A DNA stretch of 64,000 bases. It comes from Mortierella sp. BCC40632. Its lineage: Eukaryota > Mortierellomycota > Mortierellomycetes > Mortierellales > Mortierellaceae. The stretch is from contig WAEK01000003.1 of the NCBI GenBank assembly GCA_011634665.1, positions 2,078,001 through 2,142,000 of the forward strand. Reading direction: 5' to 3'. How positions within the stretch are numbered: position 1 is the stretch's first letter; every line of letters starts with the position of its first letter. The notes under the pieces were generated by a model. That model searched no databases. It saw nothing but the letters and a program-made list of their open reading frames with translations, and was not told where the DNA came from. A program made the position numbers and the translations under genes. This document shows, piece by piece, positions 46,501-57,630 of the stretch.

Positions 46501-48806
46501 GAAGGAGCTCCAGGAGCAAAAGGAGAAGCTTTTGAGAGAGATTTCGACCTTTGTGGAGCAACGTGATGGAGTCTTGAATGAGATGCAGATCCTCAGTGTC
46601 CGGAACGCTGAGCTTTCAACTATGAACAACGATATGATGAGAGAATTGCAGGGTAGGATGGAGCCAAAGCCAGTCGCGTCTAGTCCTGGAATGCTTCAAT
46701 CCTTCACTGACAAAATCCGACGTCAGCGACAGGTGAGCGGCGGAAATCAACATGAGCTCAAGGCGGGTCTGATTGGTAGCAACGAGTCGACACATTCGTT
46801 CACCTCAAGTCTTTCGGACGAGGCCGTTCGCAGTCGCCAAGGAAGCGAGCACACCCAAGTCCAAAAGGCATATAGAGAAGAGCGCACCGAAGATATCTTT
46901 GGTGAGGAAGTGGTCGTGCCCAAAAAATTCAACTGGAAGAAGGGCACTGCCAATACTGTCAAGAATGTCGGTGCAATGTTTGGAAAACTATTAGTCGAAG
47001 TGCCCAACCCGAACCTCGAAGTTCCCAATAGTCGGGATCGCGAAAAGGTTCAATCCGATAGTGGAAGCTCCAACGGCATGATTCTCCCTCCGACTAGATC
47101 ATTCTCAAGCCAAAGTGATTCGAGGTCATTGAATGGTCGTCCTTCGGAGCAGCACTACTTTATCCAGCACCATTATGTTCGACCAACCCGATGCGAATGC
47201 TGCGAAGACAAGCTCTGGGGACGGGAGTTCAAGTGTCGAAGTAAGATAATTTCTTCCGCCAATTTGTGGGCGAATGATGAGAGGCTGACATCAAAGTATA
47301 ATTTCCTTATTAACGCTGTTCAACGCATTACTCTCGATAGACTGTGGCTTCCAAGTTCACGGAAAGTGCTCGCAAGAAGTGATGCCTGGATGTTATGGAG
47401 TCTATAGGGACCAAGAGTCGTCGAGTCTACGCAATGTGCCAGGGAGCGGCAGTACGCATAATACCGTGCCATCACCACCTCCGAAACAAATCATGTTTGG
47501 TAACAGTCTGCTTGACCAGCTGGAGGTTGAACAAAGGAGTATACCAATGGTCGTCGAGAGGTGTATTGAAGCTGTTGATACCCGAGGTTTGGATGTTGAG
47601 GGCATCTATCGACGATCAGGAATGGCAGCCGAGGCTAGACAACTTGTTCAAGCCTATGATATTGGTCTGCAGCCCGATCTAATGGATGCTGTCCTCTATC
47701 AAGACATTTGCTCGATCACCTCTGTTCTCAAGCAGTACCTTCGAAGTCTACCAGAGCCACTGATACCCTATGACCTCTATCCCGATTTTATGGAGGCCAT
47801 CACATTACCACAGAATGAAAGCAAAATTCAAACTTTCAAGGATCTGATGGAGCGCATGCCCTATGCGTACTATCAGACGCTGAAGGTCCTCATGGAGCAT
47901 CTCAATCGCGTCAAGCAACGAGACAAGATCAACCTAATGAACGCCAAGAATCTCTCAGTCGTCTTTGGACCAACGCTTATGAGGAATCCAGACCCCACCA
48001 AGGAAATTGTGGACATGGCCTACAAGAACATGACAATCGAGTTCTTTATCACTAATACTAATGAGCTCTTTGAGACGACTGAGCGTTTGTCGATGAGTTC
48101 CAATGGTGCTGGGGCTGCTAGTGGAAGACCATCGACCAGTAGCTCTAACGCTAGTGCTAGTGCAGCTACCAATGGAACGCATTCGCATTCGAGCTCTGGA
48201 CCACAGTCTTCACGGATGGGCTCGAGTAATACCAACCATCAGATGAGTCCGCCACCAAGAAGAGGACCCATTGGTCATGCAAACGGTCATGCTAATGGTG
48301 GAGGAGGAAGTTCGTCCAATATGACTCTTCCTACGTTACCAACTAGATCCTCTTCGGGCGAGTCTGTCCCGACCACAGGATCAGTACAAGGCCAGTCAAA
48401 TACCAATGGTCATTCACATCAAGGGGCGACCCAGACCTACCAGCCGCCTTCACAATATCGTCCACAGCCATACCAACCCGCGCCACATCAAACGCTCCAG
48501 CAGTTGCATCAAAAGCAACAGCTTTTGCGTGAACAGCAGCAGCAGCAACAACAGCAACAACAACAGCAACAACAACAGCAACAACAACAGCAACAACAAC
48601 AGCAACAACAGCAGCAGCAGCAGCAGCAGCAACAGCCACAACAACAACAGCGATCGGTCTCACCAGCACCAGAGCAGTCTTTACCCGATGCTCCGGGTGG
48701 CCAGGGATTACCTCCCAACAGCTTTTCACCACCACATAACAATTATACGATTACACCACAGCAGCAACAGGCAAATCCAGAAGTGGATATGTCTAATTTC
48801 CCATAG
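43152..48806 (+). CDS. LIM-C1-RhoGAP protein (Rga-type Rho GTPase-activating protein)
   Basis: Spliced model, seven exons: 43152-43249, 44278-44420, 44547-44758, 45072-45884, 45991-46232, 46390-47240 and 47341-48806; 3825 nt, 1274 residues. LIM1 begins CLGC (Cys9, Cys12), His30, Cys33, Cys36, Cys39. LIM2 runs about 66-122 (CNSC...HADCFRCIQC...CMKC). A disordered His/Pro/Ser region (152-422) follows, then a coiled coil (about 425-580). A C1 zinc finger (HYFIQHHYVRPTRCECCEDK, ending VHGKCSQEVMPGC) lies near 760-803. The RhoGAP domain spans about 838-1030, with arginine finger GIYRRSG (Arg877), KQYLRSLPEPLIP and NLSVVFGPTLMRNP. The C-terminus has a long glutamine tract. LIM-RhoGAPs turn off Rho/Cdc42 GTPases in polarity and wall synthesis. 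The first intron (1028 nt) is by far the longest in the window. An AATAAA lies at 48904-48909. Confidence 0.92.
43505..43573. repeat. (TC)n microsatellite in RhoGAP intron 1
   Basis: About 34 TC units sit within the 1028-nt first intron of the LIM-RhoGAP gene, preceded by CTCTCACT imperfect units. A complementary purine tract occurs 330 bp downstream at 43900-43963. Confidence 0.95.
43954..43973. repeat. 20-bp perfect palindrome in RhoGAP intron 1
   Basis: AAGAGAAGAG is followed directly by its reverse complement CTCTTCTCTT. It ends the purine-rich tract 43900-43963 and is centred between 43963 and 43964. Confidence 0.9.
44151..44215. repeat. Trinucleotide repeats (ATC/ATT)n and (TCC)n in RhoGAP intron 1
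   Basis: ATC and ATT triplets alternate at about 44151-44187 and are followed by CTC/TCC triplets to about 44215, some 60 bp before the acceptor of intron 1. They translate as Ile or His runs, but the LIM domain is completed only when this stretch is spliced out. Confidence 0.85.
48532..48650 (+). repeat. CAA/CAG tract encoding polyglutamine in the RhoGAP C-terminus
   Basis: Mixed CAG, CAA and CAACAG units encode an uninterrupted glutamine run of over 35 residues, broken once by proline near its end, in the disordered tail of the LIM-RhoGAP protein. Confidence 0.95.
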
Positions 48807-48941
48807 AACCTTCTCTCTCTGCCTCACACTATCCATCCCGCAATCCCAATCTCTTCCCTTTTTCCTTTTCAGCACAATGCATGTTCAATGTATTCCTAGA
48901 CCCAATAAAATTCTTGGCATGGGCCATGACTCTAATGCTAT
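48807..48941. terminator. Compact convergent 3' region between RhoGAP and epimerase genes
   Basis: Only 135 bp separate the two stop codons. An AATAAA at 48904-48909 fits the plus-strand RhoGAP transcript and lies 33 bp before the epimerase stop, so the two 3' UTRs very likely overlap. Confidence 0.55.
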
Positions 48942-50318
48942 CTATTGACCCTGAGTGGGGCCATATCCATTGGGATGAGTACGCTGCCATCTCCAAAGAT
49001 CAGCACACATCTCATCTAGTGACTTTTCTGCCTTCCATTCCAATTCCTTGTTTGCTAGACTGGGGTCAGCGGTCAGATTGGGTACATCTCCTGCACGGCG
49101 GCCTGTGATCACATAGGGGAGTTCACGACCCACAGCACGGTTGAAAGCTCTGACCATGTCGATGACTGTACAGCCCGTGCCTGTGCCTAGATTGTAGGCC
49201 TTGCAGCCAAAAGTGCCTGCAGAGTGATTCTTGTCCATCTTGGCTAATGCTGCGACATGTCCTTGAGCAAGATCGAGAACATGAAGATAGTCCCTATAAA
49301 AATAGACAAAAAGTCGAAAAAAAAAAAAAAAAAAAGCAAAAGGTTCGGAACAATAGGAGAGAAAAAAAAAAAAAAAAGTCAGCCCAGTGAGTCGTCAATT
49401 AAAAGTTGGCAGTGAACAATTGAGTGTGTTCCTTGGGAATTTTTCTTTCTTTCTAAAAGACAAGGGGGTGGGTGAGAAAGGGGGAAAAAAAGAGACATAC
49501 CGAATGCAGGTGCCATCCCTTGTAGGATAGTCATCACCAAAGACAGAGAGCTTCTCCAAGTTGCCAACAGCGACCTGGGCCAGGAATGGCATGAGGTTGT
49601 TGGGGATGCCTTGGGGATCTTCACCCATGATACCACTAGGGTGGGCTCCTGCAGGATTAAAGTATCGCAAGAGCATTGCACTCCACTCATAGTTGAACTC
49701 GACGGGCTTGTTGGCAGCCTGGCACTCCTTGATATAACGCTGGTTCTTTACAACCGAGGCTGTGCAAAGGTCCTTGATGATGTGTTCCACAAAGACCTTT
49801 GTTCTTCCGTAGGGGCTCATGGAGGCCACGATGGGGGAGGTCTCGGGGATGGGAATCACAGGTGGATCTCCGTAGACTGTTGCAGAGGATGAAAAGACAA
49901 TCTTGCGAACATGGAATTCATCCATGACCTGGAGAAGATTGACTGTGCCAGAGATGTTGGAATTGTAGTAGTCGAGTGGGATCTGAGAGGACTCTCCGAC
50001 GGCCTTACGACCGGCAAAGTGGATAACGGCAGAGATCTCTGGGTGAGCTTTAAAGACATTGACGAGGCTGGAGCGGTCGAGGACATCAACCTGGTAAAAG
50101 GGTATCAACTGTTCGGGTGTGAGCGAGGCTACTGATTCGTCCTTGGGGGCGACTTTGCTGAAGAGCGTGTGGACGCGACGCAGGGCTTCGAATGAAGAGT
50201 TGGAAAGATTGTCGACTACGATGACTTTGTAGCCGGACTCGAGCAGGCGAAGGACGGTATGCGAGCCGATGTATCCACAGCCACCGGTGACGAGGATTGT
50301 CTGTTTAATGGGAGACAT
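48942..50318 (-). CDS. galE: UDP-glucose 4-epimerase
   Basis: Spliced model (minus): 50318-49501 and 49293-48942, giving 1170 nt and 389 residues. The intron 49294-49500 (gtatgt...atag, phase 2) carries A-rich runs. The NAD-binding motif is VTGGCGYIGSHTVLRLLE near residue 10, then VIVVDNLSNS. Catalytic features are SSSATVYG (Ser/Thr of the triad) and SPYGRTK (Tyr-x3-Lys). LRYFNPAGAHPSG and MGEDPQGIPNNLMPFLAQVA are family hallmarks, and RDYLHVLDLAQGHVAAL, YNLGTGTG and GRRAGDVPNLTADP come from exon 2. It interconverts UDP-glucose and UDP-galactose in the Leloir pathway (established). Unlike budding-yeast Gal10, no mutarotase domain is fused. The length is slightly above the usual 340-350 because of an insertion around SVVKNQRYIKECQAA. 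Confidence 0.96.
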
Positions 50319-51498
50319 TGAAATGTAAAGGTGAGGAAGGGTAAGGGGAGCGGGGAGAGAGAGAGAAGAAAAAAAAAAAAAAAAAAAAGAAAATGAGTGA
50401 GCGAGAGAAAAAGGAAAGATGATGAAACGAGGCTTCTAGAGAAAGATAATTGCTGTGTGGAAAAGAAAGAGAGAGAGAGAGAGAAAGAGAGAGAGAATGC
50501 CGTGCCTTTTTTTAAGGCGGGAGAATGGGCGATGATGAACCAGAGTAGGACCACGTTGTGCCCCTGCGCCAAATTTATCGCCCACTCTGAGCCGTCTCTA
50601 TTCATAGCCGGTTCTGGCCGTGGTCACTTGAAAAAAAATAGACAAAAAAAAGAGAACGCGCCGCCGCAGGGGCCCTGGCCGAGACCTATTTGCCTTTGGG
50701 CGTCCATCATTCATTTTGCTGCTCTCCCTTTTTTTTTTTCTCTCTCTTTCACTCTACATTCTCTCTCCCCCATCCTCTTGCGCCCACCGCTCATCTTCTC
50801 GCTCTCATCTTTTCCGCTGCGCCGCGCCAGTTGCATCGGCCACTTTGGACTAACGCCGCACCACACGCACATTTCCAGTCCACCCCAGCCCTCTCATCTC
50901 TTCCGCCCCCCTGTGCTGTGTCCATCACTCACATTCCTTCCTGTGCGTTCTAAGACTGCGCTGGCGTCTTCAGGACACGCCCATCCCTACTCCGCGGCGA
51001 CCAAGGTAATATCTAATATCTGTCGTCTAAGCGCTGACCTACAGTAGCCAGCCTGTCAACCCAACTGGGCTCCCTTTCTTCTGCTATTTCCCACCATTTT
51101 CCGACCTTATTTCCTCTTCTTGTTCGTCCTCGTTTGCTCTTCGCCATCCGATCTCCGCCCACGCTAATCTGTCGCCCTAAATGAACCTCGCCTTCATGCA
51201 CCTCTGTTGTCAACTGTTTGATGTTCATCCAGTTCGAGAGCCAGAAATTCCATCTCTTGCTCTGTTCATTGTGTGATCTTTCTCCACCCACTTCTCTACT
51301 TCTCCTCCTCTCTTGATCCTACATCCTGCTTTCTCTCTCTCTCCTTCACTGACCCCTCCACCTATTCATCTGGACCGTTTCATTCTCCTGCTCCGCCGAG
51401 GGCCTTGCCCTGACCAACAAAAAAAACTGACACGATCCCCCACCCCCCTCCAATTAGAGCCAAGTGGCGCTTGACACACTCTTGCGGACCTTGACCTG
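50319..51498. other. Divergent promoter region, epimerase and Cdc11/Nud1-like genes
   Basis: About 1.2 kb separates the two starts. Near the epimerase start are A18 (around 50371) and GA-rich tracts; the right half is C/T-rich and leads into the plus-strand gene. Frames at 50397-51047 are low-complexity. No gene is supported. Confidence 0.55.
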
Positions 51499-54400
51499 AT
51501 GCTCCGCGCCACCCATTCGGCCGTAGAGCCTAGGCCAATGGCCATTGGCCGTTCGTCGCCATCACTTCAGCTGACTGTACCTGGATCATCACCAAACCTT
51601 TCTTCTTCATCCATTAAAGAAAAAAGGCTGCAGCAGCTGCAGTCGCTCCAGCAGCAGCAGGGACTCTATATGAAGCAGAAGCTGCAGAGTCATAGCCACG
51701 CCCTGCGGCTGCACAAGGACCGCAGCCCAGGTAGGGTGGATTGTCACAACGCTGTGTGCGTGTGTGTGTGTGTGCTGGGTTCTCTCTCCCACTCTTCCAC
51801 TCACTCACCTACCCAGTGACCTTTTGCAAAGACACATGTTTTCATCCTATTAGTAACTTGAGTCTTATGCTGCGAGGCAATATTCAACACACTGACCACA
51901 TTCTCCTATCCGGCTTGCTCTCAACTTGACTTAGGGGTATCTGCTGTTGCCGAGCCGACGGTGGGTAAGACAAGGGGCAATGACATGAGCCATGGACAAG
52001 AGAGAACTTTGGAACGGGATCTGGAACACGATGAGGACAATGAATCATCATGGGTGTCACAGGAGCTGAGAGACCCTTGGGTGAGAGTGGATGATAATGA
52101 AGACAAGAGACAGGGCGAGCTCCGCTCGGATCGTCGCCATTCCCGCATGTCCGAAAAGCAAATGAATGGACACATGAAACTCCTCTCGGACGAAACCCCG
52201 CCTGATGTGATGGATGGTATTTGGGGCCTCGACGACATGGATGACGAACATTTACAACACCCACTTCGAGCGTTGAATCATTTCTCGCGACTCACGACTG
52301 ATGAACACCATTTAACGAATATTAATGACCACAATGACCACTCCCCGAACCACCAAGGGGGATATGACAACAAGGAAACGCACAAGAGCCATGTCCATGG
52401 TTATGCTCACATGGACAACAAGACACCGTCAATGTTGCACCAATATCGGGGTCATTCTGGAAACAATGCAGCGACGACCCTCGCCCAAGGAACAGACAGT
52501 GTCGCAGGAGGGTCGGAGATAGTCGCAAAGGACTCACCACCATCGACTGCTAGTGGCACCAGACCTCTTGGCATGAGGAATCGGAAAAACAGCTCTGGCA
52601 CACTAATGAATCGTCCATGGCGAGAGTCCAATGTAGAGGACTTGTTTGCTGATGGACTGAACGAAATATCAGGAACTCCCCCGGAGCAGTCAGCAAAGGC
52701 ATCGGAATCTAACCGCCATCAGGATGCGCAGGCAGAACTTCCCTTGAACCATCTCCATGATGACGATGATTGGAGCTTCACCAAGCACTTGGGTCTCGAG
52801 GCTGGTGCTCAGGACTCCAAATACATGGAGGCGAGGCGACTTTTCACTGAGGTTCCACTCCCCGACCAGTTGCTCACCGAGCCATCAACAGGACCTATCC
52901 GACCTGATGGTTCTTTGCAAAACGAAGGTAATCAGGGCTTGCAGGACATAGCCCACCGGACGAGCACGGACTCAGCCCCTCGAAACAGCATTCTTTCAGT
53001 CTACCCTCACAAGCATCTATCACCCTCGCAAAAAAGGGAAAACGGAGGGGGCCCAAGCCATGACGGAGGTCCTAGTGATCATGAGCGAAAGTTCAGGACT
53101 GCTAGACCCTACAGCAGCAAGCTAACTAGCCCCTTTCCACAATCTTCGAGGTCATCGCGCTTCTCATTCGGCTCCCGCCACCGTGTCCAGGTACATTCTA
53201 CTCTCAAGATTCTTTCTCTTTTTACCACTAGCTGTTTGATTGAGTATATCGGAGAGATATATACGCAAGATGGAATTCTAACGCTTTCCTTTTGAAATAG
53301 AGCTCTCGTGATGCTGAAACAGGAGATCGTGGAAGTACGACATCAAGGGACAGCGCATACCGAGACAGCTTGTCAGGATCCACCCTCGGCCCAACCGGTA
53401 TCCACCACCAACTGGATGGCATCAGCAATCACATGCCGACAATTGACTCTGTTCAAAAAGATAACCCAGCGACGAGCGTTGCTGATCATCCAAGTCCTGC
53501 TTCCAGAGGCGTATCACTGCCGTTCAATCTCGACTTTGTACCAAAAAAGCACCCTACTCTGATGGAAGGCACATTGTCGGATCGTCACTTCTTGCCCTCA
53601 GCGGCGTCCCCTGTACATAAGTTGACCGACATTGCTGTGCATCAGACAGAGACCCGTTTCCTAGAAACATCAACATTACCCGCACGGATGGACCTCGAGG
53701 ACGACCTGATTGCTCAATTCCGCTTTCCACAAAAAACCTGGGCGACTGACAAACAGGCCAATACCATGGACTCGACTCCAGGAATTGCATCCATTATACC
53801 CATACCCACCAAATTTGCCCCGCCACTTACTTTGACACCAAAAGCTACCAACGAAATACCCCAGACGATGTCTTGGTCGAACGGCGATTTGATGACTTGG
53901 ACACGCTTGAGTGAGGTCAGTGAAGATGTGAACCTCAAATCAGAGTCAGTGTTCTCTACTCTACCTGTAGAGCCCCCAATGGGTCTCAAAGAGGAGGAAA
54001 GATGCCCTACCAAGAGTTTGTCAGAACCTACCAATGGGCTATCGTCGAAGCAATGGTCCTTGGAGCAGGCTCTAAAGTGTCTTGAGCATCTAAGTATGGC
54101 AGTTTATTTTTTTATTTTTTTTTATTTTTTATTTTTATTTTTTATGCTTAGTTGTATCTTTTCAGTGTATTAATATTCTTTATCACTGTGTTTGTCATTT
54201 GAAATAGATGATGTTCCCTTTGACGAGACATTTGATCTCAAGAGAATGGAAGGTCCAGTGTGGACGAACCGCGAAACGACTTTTATGGCTCTTCCACAAG
54301 AGGGAGACGAACAAGGCGCCTTGCCTTCGACTGTACAGTCATTGAAGGCTAGACTGAAAGGAGAGTATTCTTTACGGTGGGAGGATCAACCAGAAGCGCA

Positions 54401-57138
54401 GCTAAAGGCCGACTCTCCTCGGGATCCACAAGATGGCGAGGCATCTGGACCACACGGGTTGTTCCCAAAGCTTGTCTCCCGACCTGACTCTCCAGAAGTG
54501 TTTTCGGAGGAAATTCTATGCCGTTTATCGAGAGAACACCTGTTGGATTGTTTTACCACCTTGTTCCCCCTGGATGAATGGGATATGGTCAAATCGGCTG
54601 ACCTTAGCGGGCGTTCTATCGAGAGTATCTTAACACTTGAAGAGATAGCGCCCAACCTGGAGAAGCTGAACTTGGACAAGAACCAGATCCGCTATCTTTC
54701 TGGGATGCCCAGCAGCGTAAAGTCGCTATTTGCTCGTTCAAATTTGCTCGGTCCTTTGACGAGCTTTGGAAAGTTGAACAATCTGCAATACCTGGATATT
54801 TCGCACAACAAGATTGAGGATCTCAAGTGTTTATCTGGTCTAGTTCATTTGCGGGAATTGATTGCCAAGGACAACAGGATCAACGGTATTTCGGCATTGC
54901 AACAGCTGGATGGACTTATTAAACTGGACGTTTCGAACAACCTCATTTCTATTATCGACTTGCAGGCCAGCACCATGTAAGCACCATGATGCTGAATGGC
55001 TTATAATAGCAAGAGTCGTGGACAGAGCGCTTACTTGCATTCATCCCTTTTCTTTCTTGGCGCGGCGTTTGTAGGGCACGACTAGAATACTTGAACGCTT
55101 CACACAACGAAATCCAGGAAATTGATGGCCTCGAGTCTCTCACCGGTCTTATCCACATCAACCTTGGTATGAAGACTCTCTGCTCTTTTGATGTTTAAAC
55201 TCTCAGTGAATATTGTATCTTTGTATAGGGACATGATGCTGACCAGGTTTGGATGGGACGATATTTTGGGGTGTAACCAGCACACAATCGTATCAACACT
55301 ATTACCGTGAAGAAACCTCACCGTAGCCTCCGAGTCCTTCGACTCTCCGAAAACAGACTCGCCGTCTTTGATGCAGCAAACTTCCCAGGTCTCCGGACGT
55401 TGTATCTCGATGATAACCGTCTTCACACGCTCTTGAACTGCCATCGTCTCACGAGATTGGAGAGTTTTTCTGCTCGAGATCAAGAAGGAGAAGGCATTGA
55501 CCTTGCAGTGACCGAGTTTGTCAATAGTCGCAAGCTCTATCTATCCGGCAATCCGATCCATGCACTAGACTTTGAGATGGGATTCTATAGACTTGAATAC
55601 TTGGAAATCCGTGCAGGTTGCCTTACAGAGCTCCCCGTGAACTTTGCAGCTCTGTTCCCAAATCTGCGAGGATTGGATCTAAGTTACAATGGTCTGACCT
55701 CCATCTTGGCCTTGGAGGGTCTTCATCGCCTGAAGCGACTAATCTTTGTTGGAAACAAGTTAGGAAACATTCGAGAGGTTTGTTCGATTGTGAACAACAT
55801 GCGTTCTCTCTCCATGCTTGATCTACGGTATGTGAAAGGGAACAATATCTTTTTTGTGGCTACCTTTAGCCGACTAGGTCTTGATCAGCTACTGAAGATA
55901 ACTCGCTGATCTTTTTTTTTTTTTTTTTTTTTTTTGTGCGACATAGACATAATCCATTGACTTCATACATGTACCCTGCAATGTCTGTCAGTCAGGGTTC
56001 GAAATACCAAGAGTCCTACCGGTCAAGTCATGGCGGAAGTGCAGAGAAGGAATGGCTTCGCAGAGACATTGCATTCCGTAGGGCACTGCAGGACGAGATG
56101 TGCAAGAGAAGAGCCGTGTATCGCGCCGCTATCTTGAAATCATGCAAGCGGCTGACATGGTTTGACGGTGGTATCATCCCAAGCAGAGAGCGAGAGAGAG
56201 CAACGATGAGACTTGAGGACATGCTTGCACAAAGCCAATTGGATGACGAAGAAGAAATGTACTTGGATGGTGCGGAAGACCATTTTCGTGAAGACTTGAT
56301 ATCTCAGCCCATGGCTCAGTCCTACAGGCACCACCAAGGCTATTCCTCGGATAGTGCCAATGGACAAGCCGAGGATTTTGTCGAGTACGAAAGGCATGAC
56401 ATGACAGGCCGCTTCAACCGAGGTAGGACTCACTTCAGTGATACTGGAGAGACAGATAGTATTGGGGCGGGAACGCACTTTGATCACAAGGGGCGATATT
56501 CGCCTCTGTCTAGGTCCCGCATATCGATTCCTCCCCCTGCCTTGGATAGTCGCAGCCAGCCGTACTCCAAGCGGCATCATCCATTGCCCCATCTGAGTGA
56601 CCATCTCAATGGTGCCGGCGCTCTCTCCACCTTGACACCAGGTCTGCGGGAACAAGGTGCGAGAGAGAGCGAGTTCCAGCCCCAGTCTATGAAAATGCGG
56701 TCAGACTCTTTTGGTGCTGCGCCTGCTCCTGCAGAAACAGTGGCCCCTCGCTCACGTCTCTCTAGGCGTAATGCAGGTGGCCTGTCACTCAAGACGCGGC
56801 GAGAAGAGCTGTTTCCGGAGCAGACAATGTCAGAACAAGCATTGTGGCGGTCTGCAGGGGCTAGTCCAAGCCGGGGTCTCCCCATGTCATTGTCCATGGT
56901 AGGAGTGCAACAGGGGCCAATCGAGCCTTCGGGCTATTCTGGACCGCGGCGCCAATCGCCGTATCCAGGACCCTCGCATACACCTACGAGTCGAGACCGA
57001 GGATGCATCACACCGTATGGGCTGACACCAGGAAGAAGCCAGCCGACCACGCCATGCAAGGGCGGACGAACCAGCCGCGTGGGCCTAGGACGAACGCTTG
57101 CTCGCGATATGGAGCTCTCGGAGATGGAAGCTCAGTAG
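51499..57138 (+). CDS. cdc11: Cdc11/Nud1-like leucine-rich-repeat scaffold of the septation/mitotic-exit network
   Basis: Spliced model, seven exons: 51499-51730, 51935-53190, 53301-54093, 54208-54976, 55075-55166, 55281-55827 and 55947-57138; 4881 nt, 1626 residues. Introns are 98-204 nt. Residues 1 to about 885 are disordered, with a Q-rich segment near 45 and a WGLDDMDDE-like acidic motif. Leucine-rich repeats span about 888-1229: LEKLNLDKNQI, LQYLDISHNKIEDL, LIKLDVSNNLI, LEYLNASHNEIQEIDGL, LRVLRLSENRLAVF, LRGLDLSYNGLTSI. The conserved C-terminal cap follows: RHNPLTSYMYP, WLRRDIAFRRALQDEM, KRRAVYRAAIL and LTWFDGGIIPSRER. This combination is typical of fission-yeast Cdc11 and budding-yeast Nud1, spindle-pole scaffolds of the septation network (family knowledge). 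The LRR exons close in frame only with the introns given. Confidence 0.88.
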
Positions 57139-57630
57139 TAACAGAAGGCACGAGATGTAGAATAAAGGATAGAAAAAATGTGGCCTGATTTTGACATGCT
57201 CAGCCGACAACTCTGTTTTTTTTTTTTTTTTTTATAATTTTGTTTTCTTGCTTTCTTGGCTGGGGCAGGCTGCCCGCGTGCAGGCATCAAGACATGCGTA
57301 GACGTACACACACACCACTCGTTCACTTCACTTCACTCACTCACACATGGACATGCGACTGCGACTTTTTTGTCCTCCACATTTACATTTTCTTTTTTGC
57401 TCCCTGCTCATCTCACCACCCACACCTCACCTTCTTTCTCCCTCTCTCACTCCTTATCTCTGTCACTTTTAATTTTTTTTCCTTTGTCGCAGTCGTTCGC
57501 TTGCACCATTGTCGCATCCCTCTCTTCACAAACGACCGACCTACATTGGACATCTTTGCCACTTTCCCATCCCATTCCCTGTCTCCAACATCCCCCTCCT
57601 CACATTCTTCTTCCCCTCCCACATCCAGCT
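57139..57630. other. Intergenic spacer, Cdc11-like to LAM-like gene
   Basis: A tandem-gene spacer with T17 at about 57216-57232 and a C/T-rich leader before the next start codon. Long frames through it (57240-57725 and 57256-57804) are pyrimidine-rich and run into the next gene's first exon; I see no separate gene. Confidence 0.55.

Noticed and set aside
48509..48742. Poly-Cys, poly-Leu and poly-Ala frames around glutamine tracts
   Set aside because: They are the other frames of CAA/CAG repeats in real genes.
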